Positions 8,749-18,009 of a stretch of DNA of 64,000 nt are shown here, piece after piece (position 1 is the first letter of the stretch; the number at the start of each line of letters is the position of its first letter). The position numbers and the translations under genes were made by a program. Source of the stretch: Lentisalinibacter salinarum (GTDB lineage Bacteria; Pseudomonadota; Gammaproteobacteria; Steroidobacterales; Woeseiaceae). The notes under the pieces were generated by a model. It was not told the DNA's origin. It saw only the letters and a program-made list of their open reading frames with translations, and searched no databases. The DNA lies in contig NZ_JAPDRH010000003.1 of NCBI RefSeq assembly GCF_040706555.1, positions 620,001 through 684,000 of the forward strand, given 5' to 3'.

Positions 8749-11700
8749 GGGCGCTCCTCCCCCCGGCTGCGCGGCCGCTCGGGCGGGCTGCCCAGGCGCC
8801 AGTGCACCTCGGGTTCCACCGCCAGTTCGTAGCAGCAGTCGAGCGCGGCCCAGTCCTCGAGAATCCGGCGCCGGATCGCCTCGAGCCGCCGCTCGACCAG
8901 CCGGGGCGACTCCACGTCGGCCAGGTACGACAGGCGCAGCACGGACGGTGCCTTGCGCAGTTCATTGATCAGGAGTTCGAGCCTCGGTTGCCAGAGGCTG
9001 CGCAGCTCCACCGAATCGGCCTCGAACGCGGCATCGGCGAGATCCAGCCCGACCACGCGGTGGATCGACGCGCCGAAGTCGAAGTCCAGCGCCTTGCCCC
9101 GGGTGGCCCGCTTGATCTGCACCGAGCGGGTCGAGGGCCGATAGCCCGAGGGCAGCGTACGGTCGTCCAGCTTCAGGACGAAGTTGCTGCCGCGGGTCTC
9201 GTTCGGCGTCACCGCGCAGGTGATGTGGAAGCGTCCGTGGGCATCGGTGGTGGCCGCGAGCCCCCGCGGCGTCACCAGACGCACACCGGCGAGACCGGTC
9301 TCCTGCTCGTCCTGGAAGCCGTTGCGGTTGCGATCGTCGAAGACCTTGCCCGTCACGTCCGTGCAGTCGAAGGTCGGGTCCGGCACCAGGCGCACCGTAG
9401 CCGTGGCTTCGCCGGACATGGCATTGCCGGTGATGCCGTTCATCACCTGTGCCCGGTTGACGAATTCGCCCTCGCTCACGCCGGCGCCGACCGCCAGCAG
9501 CAGCTGGATCTCGTGCCGTCCCGAGGCATCGAGGATCAGGTTCTCCCACACCAGTTCGCGCCCGTTCATGACGGGCTCCACGGCGACGCCGTCGATGCGC
9601 GCCGACCCCTCGACGTAGGCGAAGCCCGCCGGATAGCGGTCCACCACGTTCACATCGGTGAGCTCGATCTCGATGGTGTTGTTCACCGTGATCAGATAAG
9701 GCACCAGCTGCCCCCGGTTCACGTTCACCATCGGCGTGCTCTTGGTGACCGACACGGCCCCGGAGAGCTCCGGATCCACCGGGATGTGGTTGTTGAACAG
9801 CTGGCTGGATCCGGGCACCGACGTCCCGTCGAGCGTCAGCCGTTCGTACCAGGTCGTCCCGGCGGTGCGTGCCCGTACGGAGGCCGGCGGAGCGGTCTCC
9901 GAGGCCTGCACCTCGCAGTGTTCGCTGGTGCCCGGGACGGCGTCGTCGGTCGAGCCCGGGCAGGACGGGACGTCGAACGCGGCACCCGTCGCGTCGTTGC
10001 TCGCCGGGATGATCTCGGAGGGTCCGGGCACGTAGCCCGCACCCGGCGGCGTCACGCTGATCACGTAGTCGGCACCGTCCGGACAGCCCGGATCGCCGAA
10101 GTTCAGGTCGAACTTGTACCAGCCATCCGACAACGTCACCTGATTCTGCTGCACCGGGTCCTCGAAGCAGGCAGCCGGCACCGGCGTCCCGCCCGGGCCG
10201 TCCAGCAGCGTGACCACCGCGCCGGCCACGGGCGCCCGCGACACCGAGTTGTAGACGACACCGGCCGGATCGATGGGCAGGTTGAGGTCCTGCAGGTTGT
10301 TGCCCTTCACCAGTTCGATACCGGCGATGCGCTGCGGATAGTTCGTGAAATCTGCAGAATACGCGAGCCCGAGCGCGGCGCTGCGGGGTCCCGCGCCCGG
10401 CGCGACGAAGCGGATCTCGTAGACGTCGTCGGTGAGATAGTTGGGCACGAGGCCGCTCACCCGGTAGTTGCCGTCCGCGTCCGTCAGTACAGAGCGCACG
10501 CGCGTGTCGTTGCGCCAGACCTCGACGGACCAGCCCTCGAGCCGGCGCTCCCCGGCGCCGTCGACGTCGTCGAAGTCCGCGTCGTGCCACACCGTGCCGT
10601 TCACCGCCGCGGAGCCCGGTGTGCCGCCCACGTCCACGGACACGGAGGCCGTGGCGCTCTGGGTCGCCTGGTTCCAGCGCACCTCGGCGATGTTCGTCAC
10701 CGTAGTTCCGATCGGCAGGGTAGGCTCTATCACCGCGCGGAAACGGAGTTCGACGGTCTCGTCGGGCTGGAGCGCGCCGTACAGGGAGCCGTAGTCGGCC
10801 GTCAGCAGCGTGCCGGCGAAAGCCACGCCCTCGTCGGAGCCGTTCATCGCGGCAGAGCCGTCCACGTAGATCAGCTGTGCGGGTTCGGGCAGATCCAGGT
10901 CGTCGTAGATCACGACATCGTAGGCCGGCACCGAGGCGATGTTCCGGACCGTCACCAGATACTCCAGCGTGGAGCCCGCCTCGGCGACGCCGCCGCCGAC
11001 CACCGTCACCTGCTTGCTGATGGCGAGCTGCTGGGCGTCGCCCACGACTACGACGGTGGGCTCCGGGCCCGTCGCCGGGTCGCCGTCGCCGTCGGTGAGG
11101 AGGTCCGGCAGTTCGTAGCTCGAGACCGTGGCCTGGTTCTCTATCAGCGTGCCCGGCACCGCATCGGCGTTCACCAGCAGGTAGAACTGCACGGTGGCCG
11201 AGGCGCCGGGGCTCAGCGTTCCCTCGCCGGCGCCGGGCAGCGGCGGCGTGAGGTCCGCAGAGGACAGGGGCAATCCGGCCGCCAGCGGGAAGTTGCCGCC
11301 GTCCGGCTGTCCGGCGGCCAGGCCGTTCAGTGTGGTGGTATCGGCCACGTACGTCGTCCACTCGGGCACCTGGTCCACCAGTTCCACGACCGTGGCGGGC
11401 ACGGTGCCGTTGTTGTAGACCGTGATCGTGTAGCGCAGCGTATCGCCCGGATCGACGATGCCCGGCGTGCCCAGGTCGTCCTGCAGCGCCGCCGACTTCT
11501 CGGCGTAGAGAAGCGGCAGGCGGCCGACCACGTCGCGGGTGGGATCGTCGGCCACCGGTGTGCGCGGGTCGTCTGACGGTCGGTCGATCACGCCGCCGTC
11601 CGGCGCGCTCACGAAGGCCTGGTTCGAGATGACGGTACCGTCCGCGGCGTCCGGGTCGACCACGACGTCGAAGACGATCGTCGCGGTATCGTCGGCGTCC

Positions 11701-14700
11701 GGGGCGGCGGCGGCGGCGGGCAGCAGTCCCGGCGTGGCGTCGCCGGGGGCGTTGATCGGGATGCCGTCGGCCAGCGGCGAGACGCCGCCGTCGGCGTCCG
11801 CGACGCCGACACCGTTCAGCGTCGTGCTGCCGGCGACGTAGGTGGTGTTGGCCGGCACGGCGTCGGCGATTACCGCGTCCCTGGCATCGTCGGTGCCCGT
11901 GTTCCGCACCGTGATGGTGTAGCGCAGGGTCTCGCCGGCGAGCAGCACGTCGGGATCGCCCGTGACGTAGGACGAGACTTTCTCCACCGTGAAATAAGGC
12001 GCCGACTCGATCAGCACGCGGGTGGGATCCTCGTCGCCGGTCACGTTCGGATCCGCCGGCCCGTTGACCAGGGGATCGTCGCTGACGGCCACCGGGTTGC
12101 CCTGGTAGACCAGCTCGGACTGGTTGGTTACGTAGGTGCCGTCGCGGATCACCGACGCCAGCGTCACCTCGAATTCCACGCGCACCGTGTCCCCGACACC
12201 GCCGAGACTGAGGCCGCCCACGTCGAGGAGGCCGGTGCCGGCAGCACCGCCCGCGGCATCCGTATTGGCGGCAACGGCGCCGGCGGGCAGCGTGACCACA
12301 GTCAGCGTGCCGGGCTGGAATGCGGGCACGTCGTTCAGCCGGTCCAGCTCGTCCACGAGACGGAACTCGTCGACCGGCGTGTCGCCCAGGTTCTCGACGT
12401 AGAGGCTGTAGCGCAGCGTGTCGCCCGGCGTGGCCACGGCGGCAGGGTCTTCGCCGGTGGTCACGTTGACCACGGTCTTCTCGAACAGCAGCTCCGGCGA
12501 GAACTCGACCACCGTGTGGGCGTCCTCGTGGTCGAGCACGTCCACCGTGCCGTCGGTAATGGTACGGCTGTAGGTGCGCGCGCGGTCGTCCGGGGTGGAG
12601 ACGTCCACGCTGGACCATTCGGTGGCACCCGCAATATTGGTGAATGCCGCATCGGCCACCGTGTCCGCGTCCAGGCCGGCCTCGTAGGTAACGAGGAGCC
12701 GCTGATCCGGGGCGATGCCGCCTGCCGGCGACAGCACCTCGAGTGTGAACGTGCACCCGGGCCGGCCGGTGAAGGACACCGCGTAGTCCGCGCCGGCGGT
12801 GAGCGGTGCGGCCACCGCGGTGGTGCCGTCCGCCTCGAACAGCTGCGCGGTGACCTGCGCCGGTGCGGCGTCGCAGAGCCCGCCGTCGGCGGTATCCGGC
12901 AGCAGATCGGTCAGATAGACGTTCCAGGCCGTCGAGGTGCCGACGTTGTGCACATCCAGCGTGAAGACGCCGGTCTCGCCCGCGCGCAGGCGCAGCGGCC
13001 CGTATTTCTCCAGCGTGAGCTCGGGCTCGACGATGGTCATCGGGCCGCTGACGGCGCCATCGCCGGGTCGTTCGGTCGCCCCCTGCCCGTCGAGCTGGTT
13101 GTAGGTATAGGCCGCGGTGTTGGTGAACTCCAGGCCGGCGACGTTGGTCGGCGTGTCGCTGAGCGCCACCGTGATCTCGACCACCACCTGCTCGCCCGCG
13201 GGGATATCGATGCCGTTCGCCGGATCCTCGATGACCAGCGAGGTGGCGGTGCCCGTATTCTGCGGCGCCCACCCGGCCGGCCCGGACACCCGGGCGACAC
13301 TCACGAACTCCAGGTCCGCGGCGGAAGCCGTCAGATCGTCCACGATGCGCACGTCATACAGCGGCGCGCTGTGCGGCGTGGTCGGCACCGTGAGCCGGTA
13401 ACTGAAAGCCTCGCCGATGGCCGCGGTCGGCTGCGTGGTCGCCTTCGCTAGCGCCGGCGGCGGCTCGGCCTCGATCACCACCGTCGTCGGATCCTCGTCG
13501 CCGGGCACGTCCGGATCGGCCTGGCCGTTGACGGTGGGGTCGTCGCTGTCGGCGAGTTTCACGGCACCGATCAGCTCCGACTGGTTCGCGACCACGGTGC
13601 CGTCCAGTATGGCTTCGGCCAGGGTCACCTCGAACTCCACTACGAGCTCGCCGTCCGCCGGCAGATCGATATTGGTGACCACCAGCTGGCCGGTGCCGTT
13701 GGTGCCACCGAAGGGATCCGTCGCGGCGGTGGTGGCGCCGGCGGGCAGCGAGCCGGGCAGTACCTGCAGCGAGCCGGGCACGAACACCGGTGCCGCATTC
13801 AGCGAGCCGAGATCGTCGCGGATCGCGACGTCCTCGAGGGGGCCGTCGGTGGTCTGCAGCCGCAGCGTGTAGCGGAGCCGGTCGCCGGGCGCGGCGCTCT
13901 CCGCCGGATCCGCGCCGCTGGTGACGTTCGCCACGGTCTTCTCGAAGAAATAACCGTACAGCGCCGTGGTGACCGTGTGCGCGTCCTGGTGGTCCGCCGT
14001 GCCGACCGTCCCATTGGTCACGGGGCGCGCGAACTCCAGCCGGTCCGGGTTGCCGGCCGCTCCGTTGTACCACCGGGTGGCGCCGGCGACATTGGTGAGC
14101 TGGACGCCGTCGTCGGTGTCCGCGTCGAGCCGGCTGCGGTAGCGGATGATCAGATGCTCGTCCGGGCCGATCATGGCCGCCGGGGTAAGCATGTCGAGTG
14201 TGAGTTCGCAGCGCGGGCTGCCCTGCCAGACCAGATCGAAGTCCACGCCCGGCGTCAGCGGACCCTTGCCCGGCACCGGCGTGACGCCGTCCGCGGCATA
14301 CACCTGCGCGTCCAGGATCTCCGGCTGGATGTCGCACATGCCGCCCTGGGGTCCGTCGGGCAGCCGGTCCACCAGCGCCACGTCCCAGGCCTCGCCCAGT
14401 CCCGTGTTGTGCACGTCGATGGCGAACTCGCCCCACTGGCCGAGGTTCAGCGTCCGGCCGAGGGTCGCCGGCCCGGTCTTGGTGACCACGATATCGGGAC
14501 CGGCAATGGTCAGCGGATCGGAGATGCCCCACTCGCCCGGCAGCGGCTCGTAGAAGATGCCGTCGATCAGCCGTCCGAAATCCCACTTGGCGGTGTTCAC
14601 GAACTGGGTGCCGATCGCGTTCGCCGGCGAGTCCTCCAGCACCACGGTCAGCTCGATCACGATCTGCTCGTTCGACGGGATGATCGGGAAGTTGTCGAAG

Positions 14701-15377
14701 GTGAGCACGCCGCCGTCGTTGTCGAAGGTGTGTGCCACCGGCAGTCCCGTGCTCTCCCAGTAGGCCGTGTGGCTCACGTAGGTGAGATCGACCCCGGTCG
14801 CGTTCAGGTCGTCGATCAGGGTGACGCCGTGTAGGTCGTTCAGGGATCCGAATTCGTCGATGACCGTGCCGGTGCCGGCGTCGAACAGCACCGGCATCGT
14901 CAGCGTGTAGGTGAACGGCACGCCGATCGACGCCGTCGTCGTGCCCGGCGGGTTGTCCTTCTCGATCTTCTCGACCGGGATCAGCAGGTTCTGGCAGCCC
15001 TCCTGGATGGAGCTGGAGGAGCCGTTGACGAACCAGATGCGATGGCCCGCGACGCTGTTGCAGGCCATCTCGCCGGTATGGACGACGTTGTCGAAGACGA
15101 TCAGCCAGCGCTCGTCCGTCTGGCCCGGCTGGGTCAGGAAGCTGAAGTTGGTGTCCAGCGGATTGGACGCCGGGAAGTTCCGGATGGTGCAGTTGCGGTC
15201 GATCTGGATCTGGGCGGGCGCGACGTCGCCGGCGAAGCCGTCGATGGTGCCGTTCGGGAACTCCGAGCAGTCCACGGCCCAGGACGGCGCGGCGGCCAGC
15301 ACGAGCACGGCGAAGGCCAGCAGCCGGAGTACCGTCCGGGCGCTTGCCGATGTGTTGGATGTTCTGCTGCTCGCCAT
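8745..15377 (-). CDS. Giant DUF11/SdrD-repeat surface protein
   Basis: The 2210-residue protein starts at ATG 15377 (MASSRTSN), giving a clean signal peptide ending near APSWA; longer frames upstream lie in the riboswitch leader. It carries about ten DUF11-type Ig-like repeats, recognised by phrases such as GDTLRYTITVRNTG, followed by DAVPANTTYVAGS and TLNG. Toward the C-terminus come SdrD-B/CnaB-like units (VNGTVWHDADFDDVDGAGE and VTGKVFDDRNRNGFQDEQE). The last 130 residues resemble a divergent OmpA-like fold (SLWQPRLELLINELRKAPS). It is acidic and cysteine-poor, as expected of a long extracellular stalk. A c-di-GMP riboswitch lies in its leader. Its stop overlaps the GTG of the OmpA/barrel gene. 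Confidence 0.8.
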   Translation of the reverse strand: MASSRTSNTSASARTVLRLLAFAVLVLAAAPSWAVDCSEFPNGTIDGFAGDVAPAQIQIDRNCTIRNFPASNPLDTNFSFLTQPGQTDERWLIVFDNVVHTGEMACNSVAGHRIWFVNGSSSSIQEGCQNLLIPVEKIEKDNPPGTTTASIGVPFTYTLTMPVLFDAGTGTVIDEFGSLNDLHGVTLIDDLNATGVDLTYVSHTAYWESTGLPVAHTFDNDGGVLTFDNFPIIPSNEQIVIELTVVLEDSPANAIGTQFVNTAKWDFGRLIDGIFYEPLPGEWGISDPLTIAGPDIVVTKTGPATLGRTLNLGQWGEFAIDVHNTGLGEAWDVALVDRLPDGPQGGMCDIQPEILDAQVYAADGVTPVPGKGPLTPGVDFDLVWQGSPRCELTLDMLTPAAMIGPDEHLIIRYRSRLDADTDDGVQLTNVAGATRWYNGAAGNPDRLEFARPVTNGTVGTADHQDAHTVTTALYGYFFEKTVANVTSGADPAESAAPGDRLRYTLRLQTTDGPLEDVAIRDDLGSLNAAPVFVPGSLQVLPGSLPAGATTAATDPFGGTNGTGQLVVTNIDLPADGELVVEFEVTLAEAILDGTVVANQSELIGAVKLADSDDPTVNGQADPDVPGDEDPTTVVIEAEPPPALAKATTQPTAAIGEAFSYRLTVPTTPHSAPLYDVRIVDDLTASAADLEFVSVARVSGPAGWAPQNTGTATSLVIEDPANGIDIPAGEQVVVEITVALSDTPTNVAGLEFTNTAAYTYNQLDGQGATERPGDGAVSGPMTIVEPELTLEKYGPLRLRAGETGVFTLDVHNVGTSTAWNVYLTDLLPDTADGGLCDAAPAQVTAQLFEADGTTAVAAPLTAGADYAVSFTGRPGCTFTLEVLSPAGGIAPDQRLLVTYEAGLDADTVADAAFTNIAGATEWSSVDVSTPDDRARTYSRTITDGTVDVLDHEDAHTVVEFSPELLFEKTVVNVTTGEDPAAVATPGDTLRYSLYVENLGDTPVDEFRLVDELDRLNDVPAFQPGTLTVVTLPAGAVAANTDAAGGAAGTGLLDVGGLSLGGVGDTVRVEFEVTLASVIRDGTYVTNQSELVYQGNPVAVSDDPLVNGPADPNVTGDEDPTRVLIESAPYFTVEKVSSYVTGDPDVLLAGETLRYTITVRNTGTDDARDAVIADAVPANTTYVAGSTTLNGVGVADADGGVSPLADGIPINAPGDATPGLLPAAAAAPDADDTATIVFDVVVDPDAADGTVISNQAFVSAPDGGVIDRPSDDPRTPVADDPTRDVVGRLPLLYAEKSAALQDDLGTPGIVDPGDTLRYTITVYNNGTVPATVVELVDQVPEWTTYVADTTTLNGLAAGQPDGGNFPLAAGLPLSSADLTPPLPGAGEGTLSPGASATVQFYLLVNADAVPGTLIENQATVSSYELPDLLTDGDGDPATGPEPTVVVVGDAQQLAISKQVTVVGGGVAEAGSTLEYLVTVRNIASVPAYDVVIYDDLDLPEPAQLIYVDGSAAMNGSDEGVAFAGTLLTADYGSLYGALQPDETVELRFRAVIEPTLPIGTTVTNIAEVRWNQATQSATASVSVDVGGTPGSAAVNGTVWHDADFDDVDGAGERRLEGWSVEVWRNDTRVRSVLTDADGNYRVSGLVPNYLTDDVYEIRFVAPGAGPRSAALGLAYSADFTNYPQRIAGIELVKGNNLQDLNLPIDPAGVVYNSVSRAPVAGAVVTLLDGPGGTPVPAACFEDPVQQNQVTLSDGWYKFDLNFGDPGCPDGADYVISVTPPGAGYVPGPSEIIPASNDATGAAFDVPSCPGSTDDAVPGTSEHCEVQASETAPPASVRARTAGTTWYERLTLDGTSVPGSSQLFNNHIPVDPELSGAVSVTKSTPMVNVNRGQLVPYLITVNNTIEIELTDVNVVDRYPAGFAYVEGSARIDGVAVEPVMNGRELVWENLILDASGRHEIQLLLAVGAGVSEGEFVNRAQVMNGITGNAMSGEATATVRLVPDPTFDCTDVTGKVFDDRNRNGFQDEQETGLAGVRLVTPRGLAATTDAHGRFHITCAVTPNETRGSNFVLKLDDRTLPSGYRPSTRSVQIKRATRGKALDFDFGASIHRVVGLDLADAAFEADSVELRSLWQPRLELLINELRKAPSVLRLSYLADVESPRLVERRLEAIRRRILEDWAALDCCYELAVEPEVHWRLGSPPERPRSRGEERP

Positions 15378-15453
15378 GTGGTGCCTGTTCCACCGGCGGC
15401 GATCGCGTTGCCTGAGAGGCCTGGACCCTGGCGTGATCCCGGGTCCGGATTCG

Positions 15454-15536
15454 GGCGGTCCCGCTGTCATGGAGCCGTCGGGGCTCTGTAGACCGGAGAC
15501 TTTGCGTCGCCACCTTTCGGTGGTTTTGCCTTTGTC
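15454..15536 (-). promoter_or_regulatory. GEMM-I cyclic-di-GMP riboswitch
   Basis: Read on the minus strand, the conserved parts occur in order. GGCAAA is followed by a 6-bp arm, a GAAA tetraloop and the matching arm (CCACC-GAAA-GGTGG plus one A-C mismatch), then GACGCAAAG, then TCTCCGGTCTA. Next comes a second hairpin (GAGCC-CCGAC-GGCTC), then CATGACAGCGGGACCGCC. The segment lengths from GGCAAA to GACGCAAAG equal those of the Vibrio Vc2 aptamer as I recall it. The element ends 76 bases before the ATG of the DUF11 giant gene. Between them GGACCC/GGGTCC (15422-15445) can pair and may be part of the expression platform. Whether ligand turns expression on or off is not visible. Confidence 0.9.
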
Positions 15537-15570
15537 AGAATCTCTTCTTTGTCGGTTACTCGTCGTTCGT

Positions 15571-16974
15571 TCAGGTAGTCGCCGGGAGGAAATCGATCGG
15601 GTAGATGATCGTCATCGCCGCGATGTCCTCCTTGGCGCCGAAATCGAAACCGCTCACCCTGGCCACGATCTGGTCGGCCAGGTCCGGCGCGCCCATGTCA
15701 CTGGAGTGGAGGCGGCACATCGAGACGCTGCCGTCGGGTTCGATGGTGAGCTTCAGCACGAGCTGGCCGCGCAGCGTCGGGTCGCGCCGCAGCTCCCGGT
15801 TGTACAGGCGGTACAGCGCCGCCTTGTAGCGGTCGAACACGATCTGGATCTCTTCGTCCGTGCGCCCGGCCGACGGCCCGCCGGCCCGCGGCCGGTCCGC
15901 GGAGCCGTCGCCGCCGATGGAAGTCGCGACCTGCGTGACGCGGACGCCCTCGATGCCCTGGCCGCCGGCGCCCCCGCCGACGTCCCGACTGACGCTCGCC
16001 AGATTGATGCCGCCGCTCGACCCGGGCGCGTCGGTCGTGACCATGGCCCGCGTCGGGCGGCCCACAGCGGACTCGCCGCGGTTGCCGACCCGCGCGCTTG
16101 CGCCGAGATCGGCCGACGGTCCGGAACGCGCCCGCTGCGCGAAGCTCTCCCGGAAAGCGAGGATGCCCTTCGAGCGGACCTCCTGCTTCGGCGCGGACTG
16201 CTCCGCCACTTTAGCGGGTTCGGTAATCTCGGGCATCTCCTCGGGCGGCGATTCCTCCACCACCTGCTCCTCCGGCTCGGGCGGCTCCTCGATCACCGGC
16301 TCCGGCTCCGTCTCCACCGTACGCGCCGGCGGCGGCGGCTCGGGCTGGATGAGTCTGGCCACACGCTCGGGGACCTCGATCAGCTCCTCGTGCTCGGGGA
16401 TGGGCAGATCGATCATGCGCAGGACCAGCGCCACCAGTACGCTCGCAGCCACCGTGGCGGCCAGCGACTGGCGGAAACGCCGGTCCTCTTCCACGCCCCG
16501 CGTCCAGGGCATGATCATGCGGCGGAACGGCAGCGGCGAGGGGTCGCGTTCCAGCACCCACTCGTTCAGCTTGCGCTCCTGCTCGTCCCGAAGGTCGTGC
16601 AATTCGGCCTGCAGATACTCGAGCACGTCGTCGCGCTCCTCGAGTTCCCGCGCCAGCTGGTCGCGCCGCTCCTCTATGCCGGCCACACGATCGCAGAACG
16701 CCGTGGCCTGCCTGCGGACCTCGGCCAGGTGCGTGCTGCGGGCGTCGGCCGGCAGCGTATCGCGCCAGAAAAGGTCCGCTGCACCGAGGCGCTCCAGCTG
16801 CTCCAGCGAGCCGGTGACCGCATCGAGGAGTTCGTATTTCTCGCGCTCGCCCGCGAGGGACTGCAATTCCCCGCTGGCGGCGCGCAGCAGCTCCTCCAGA
16901 TCACCGAGCTTCTGCTGCTCGGCATCGATCTGGTCCAGGAGCGCCTGTTCTTCCCAGGTTTTCTCGAGACTCAC
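15571..16974 (-). CDS. TonB-like energy transducer with cytoplasmic coiled coil and AgmX/PglI C-terminus
   Basis: The 467-residue protein starts at GTG 16974. Residues 1-150 are charged and heptad-like, predicted cytoplasmic coiled coil. A single membrane segment lies at about 170-187 (SLAATVAASVLVALVLRMI). A Pro/Glu-rich periplasmic stalk (about 205-260, PEPPPPA...EPEPVIEEPPEPEE) and a Gly-rich linker follow. The last 95 residues (DRYKAALYRLYNRELRRDP, then LRGQLVLKLTIEPDGSV, ending YPIDFLP) match the AgmX/PglI C-terminal TonB-like domain known from myxobacterial gliding proteins. Standard TonB lacks the long cytoplasmic coil. It follows the two ExbD genes directly and probably couples the ExbB/ExbD proton channel to outer-membrane partners. 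Confidence 0.78.
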   Translation of the reverse strand: MSLEKTWEEQALLDQIDAEQQKLGDLEELLRAASGELQSLAGEREKYELLDAVTGSLEQLERLGAADLFWRDTLPADARSTHLAEVRRQATAFCDRVAGIEERRDQLARELEERDDVLEYLQAELHDLRDEQERKLNEWVLERDPSPLPFRRMIMPWTRGVEEDRRFRQSLAATVAASVLVALVLRMIDLPIPEHEELIEVPERVARLIQPEPPPPARTVETEPEPVIEEPPEPEEQVVEESPPEEMPEITEPAKVAEQSAPKQEVRSKGILAFRESFAQRARSGPSADLGASARVGNRGESAVGRPTRAMVTTDAPGSSGGINLASVSRDVGGGAGGQGIEGVRVTQVATSIGGDGSADRPRAGGPSAGRTDEEIQIVFDRYKAALYRLYNRELRRDPTLRGQLVLKLTIEPDGSVSMCRLHSSDMGAPDLADQIVARVSGFDFGAKEDIAAMTIIYPIDFLPATT

Positions 16975-16998
16975 TGCATCACCCCGATGAAGCCGCGG

Positions 16999-17505
16999 CT
17001 AGGTGGCGGCGCTGTCGGCGGGCTTCTGTACGACGGCCAGCGACACCTGGCCGTAACCCTCGCCCGTGCACGTCGTCATGATCCGCTTGATCACGGTGAA
17101 CGGGACCGATTTGTCGGCCAGGATCGTGACCTCCTGGCTCTTCGCGACGGAGCGCGTCTTCGGCCCCACCACGCGCTGACTGATCTCCTCCAGCCGCGCC
17201 GTGATGGGCTCGATGGTCGCCGTCTCCGACGCCAGGATCTCGCTGACCCGGATGACCGCCCGCCCCTGGACGAGCACCTCGTCGGGGCTCACGAAGATCA
17301 CGACCGTCTCCCGCGGCTTCTCCTCCACCATGGACTCGGGCAGCGTGACCTGCTTCGGCGCTTCCATGACCTCCACGGATCCCGAATTCACCAGCAGGAA
17401 GAAGACGAGGATGGTGAACACGTCCATCAGCGACGTGAGGTTCATCTTCGTCACCTTCGTCCGGTTGCGCGTCATCCGCTTCAGACGTCGGGTGTTCGTC
17501 ATCAT
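16999..17505 (-). CDS. ExbD/TolR-family protein (second copy)
   Basis: The 168-residue single-pass protein has a basic N-terminus (MMTNTRRLKRMTRNRTK) and a transmembrane helix NLTSLMDVFTILVFFLLVNS. The Asp in MDVF is the proton-pathway residue of ExbD/TolR. A periplasmic domain follows. It differs clearly from the first ExbD, so the two are not a recent duplication. ATGA overlap with the preceding ExbD stop implies coupled translation. It is expected to form the ion-conducting complex with the ExbB-like protein. Confidence 0.87.
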   Translation of the reverse strand: MMTNTRRLKRMTRNRTKVTKMNLTSLMDVFTILVFFLLVNSGSVEVMEAPKQVTLPESMVEEKPRETVVIFVSPDEVLVQGRAVIRVSEILASETATIEPITARLEEISQRVVGPKTRSVAKSQEVTILADKSVPFTVIKRIMTTCTGEGYGQVSLAVVQKPADSAAT

Positions 17506-17996
17506 GGCGCCTCTCCTACCGAGATCTCCGGGAACAGGGCCACCAGCTGGATCTCCCCGCTCTCCTCGGCCTCCATCGGCCGGCTTCTGACCACGTCCAT
17601 CACCTGGATCAGGTAGTCATAGGGTATGAACGGCTCGAGCAGGACCGAGGCGGCGTTCTCGCTGCGGTACTGCCGCTTCAGGGAGACCACGTGCTCGGAC
17701 AGCGTCTCGAAGTCGTACTCCTCCTCGACCTTCGGGATGGCGGCGATGACCGACCGTCCGTTGGTGAGCTCGAAACCGCTCTCGCGCACGATCACCTCCA
17801 GGCGGAAGTTTGGCTCTGTCGTGGCGGCGCCCCCCGAGGAGGACGGGAGATCGAGCTCCACGATGGTCAGCCGCGAGAAGACCGCCGTGATGAGCAGAAA
17901 CGGCACCAGGACCACCATGAGATTGAGGAAGGTGGTGACGTCCAGCTCTGGCGTCTCTTTGGTGCGTCGCCTGTAATGATGCCGTTTTCTGATCAT
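17502..17996 (-). CDS. ExbD/TolR-family protein (first copy)
   Basis: The 164-residue protein has an Arg/His-rich N-terminus, then ELDVTTFLNLMVVLVPFLLI as the single membrane helix with Asp at its start in the ExbD/TolR position, then a periplasmic domain ending in FPEISVGEAP. The helix is more hydrophobic and Val/Leu-rich than that of the second ExbD. It lies 13 bases after the ExbB gene and overlaps the second ExbD by ATGA. One TolQ with two TolR types is the composition of the myxobacterial AglRQS motor. Confidence 0.85.
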   Translation of the reverse strand: MIRKRHHYRRRTKETPELDVTTFLNLMVVLVPFLLITAVFSRLTIVELDLPSSSGGAATTEPNFRLEVIVRESGFELTNGRSVIAAIPKVEEEYDFETLSEHVVSLKRQYRSENAASVLLEPFIPYDYLIQVMDVVRSRPMEAEESGEIQLVALFPEISVGEAP

Positions 17997-18009
17997 GGCA
18001 CTTGCCTCC

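Noticed and set aside
5137..11576. Very long open frames on the plus strand opposite the giant envelope genes
   Set aside because: They mirror the codon structure of the minus-strand genes, have no domain-like sequence or ribosome sites, and are the expected by-product of GC-rich third positions.
8962..13272. Long second frame on the minus strand within the DUF11 gene
   Set aside because: It gives Arg/Gly/Ala-rich low-complexity sequence without family features and lies wholly inside the repeat-coding gene.
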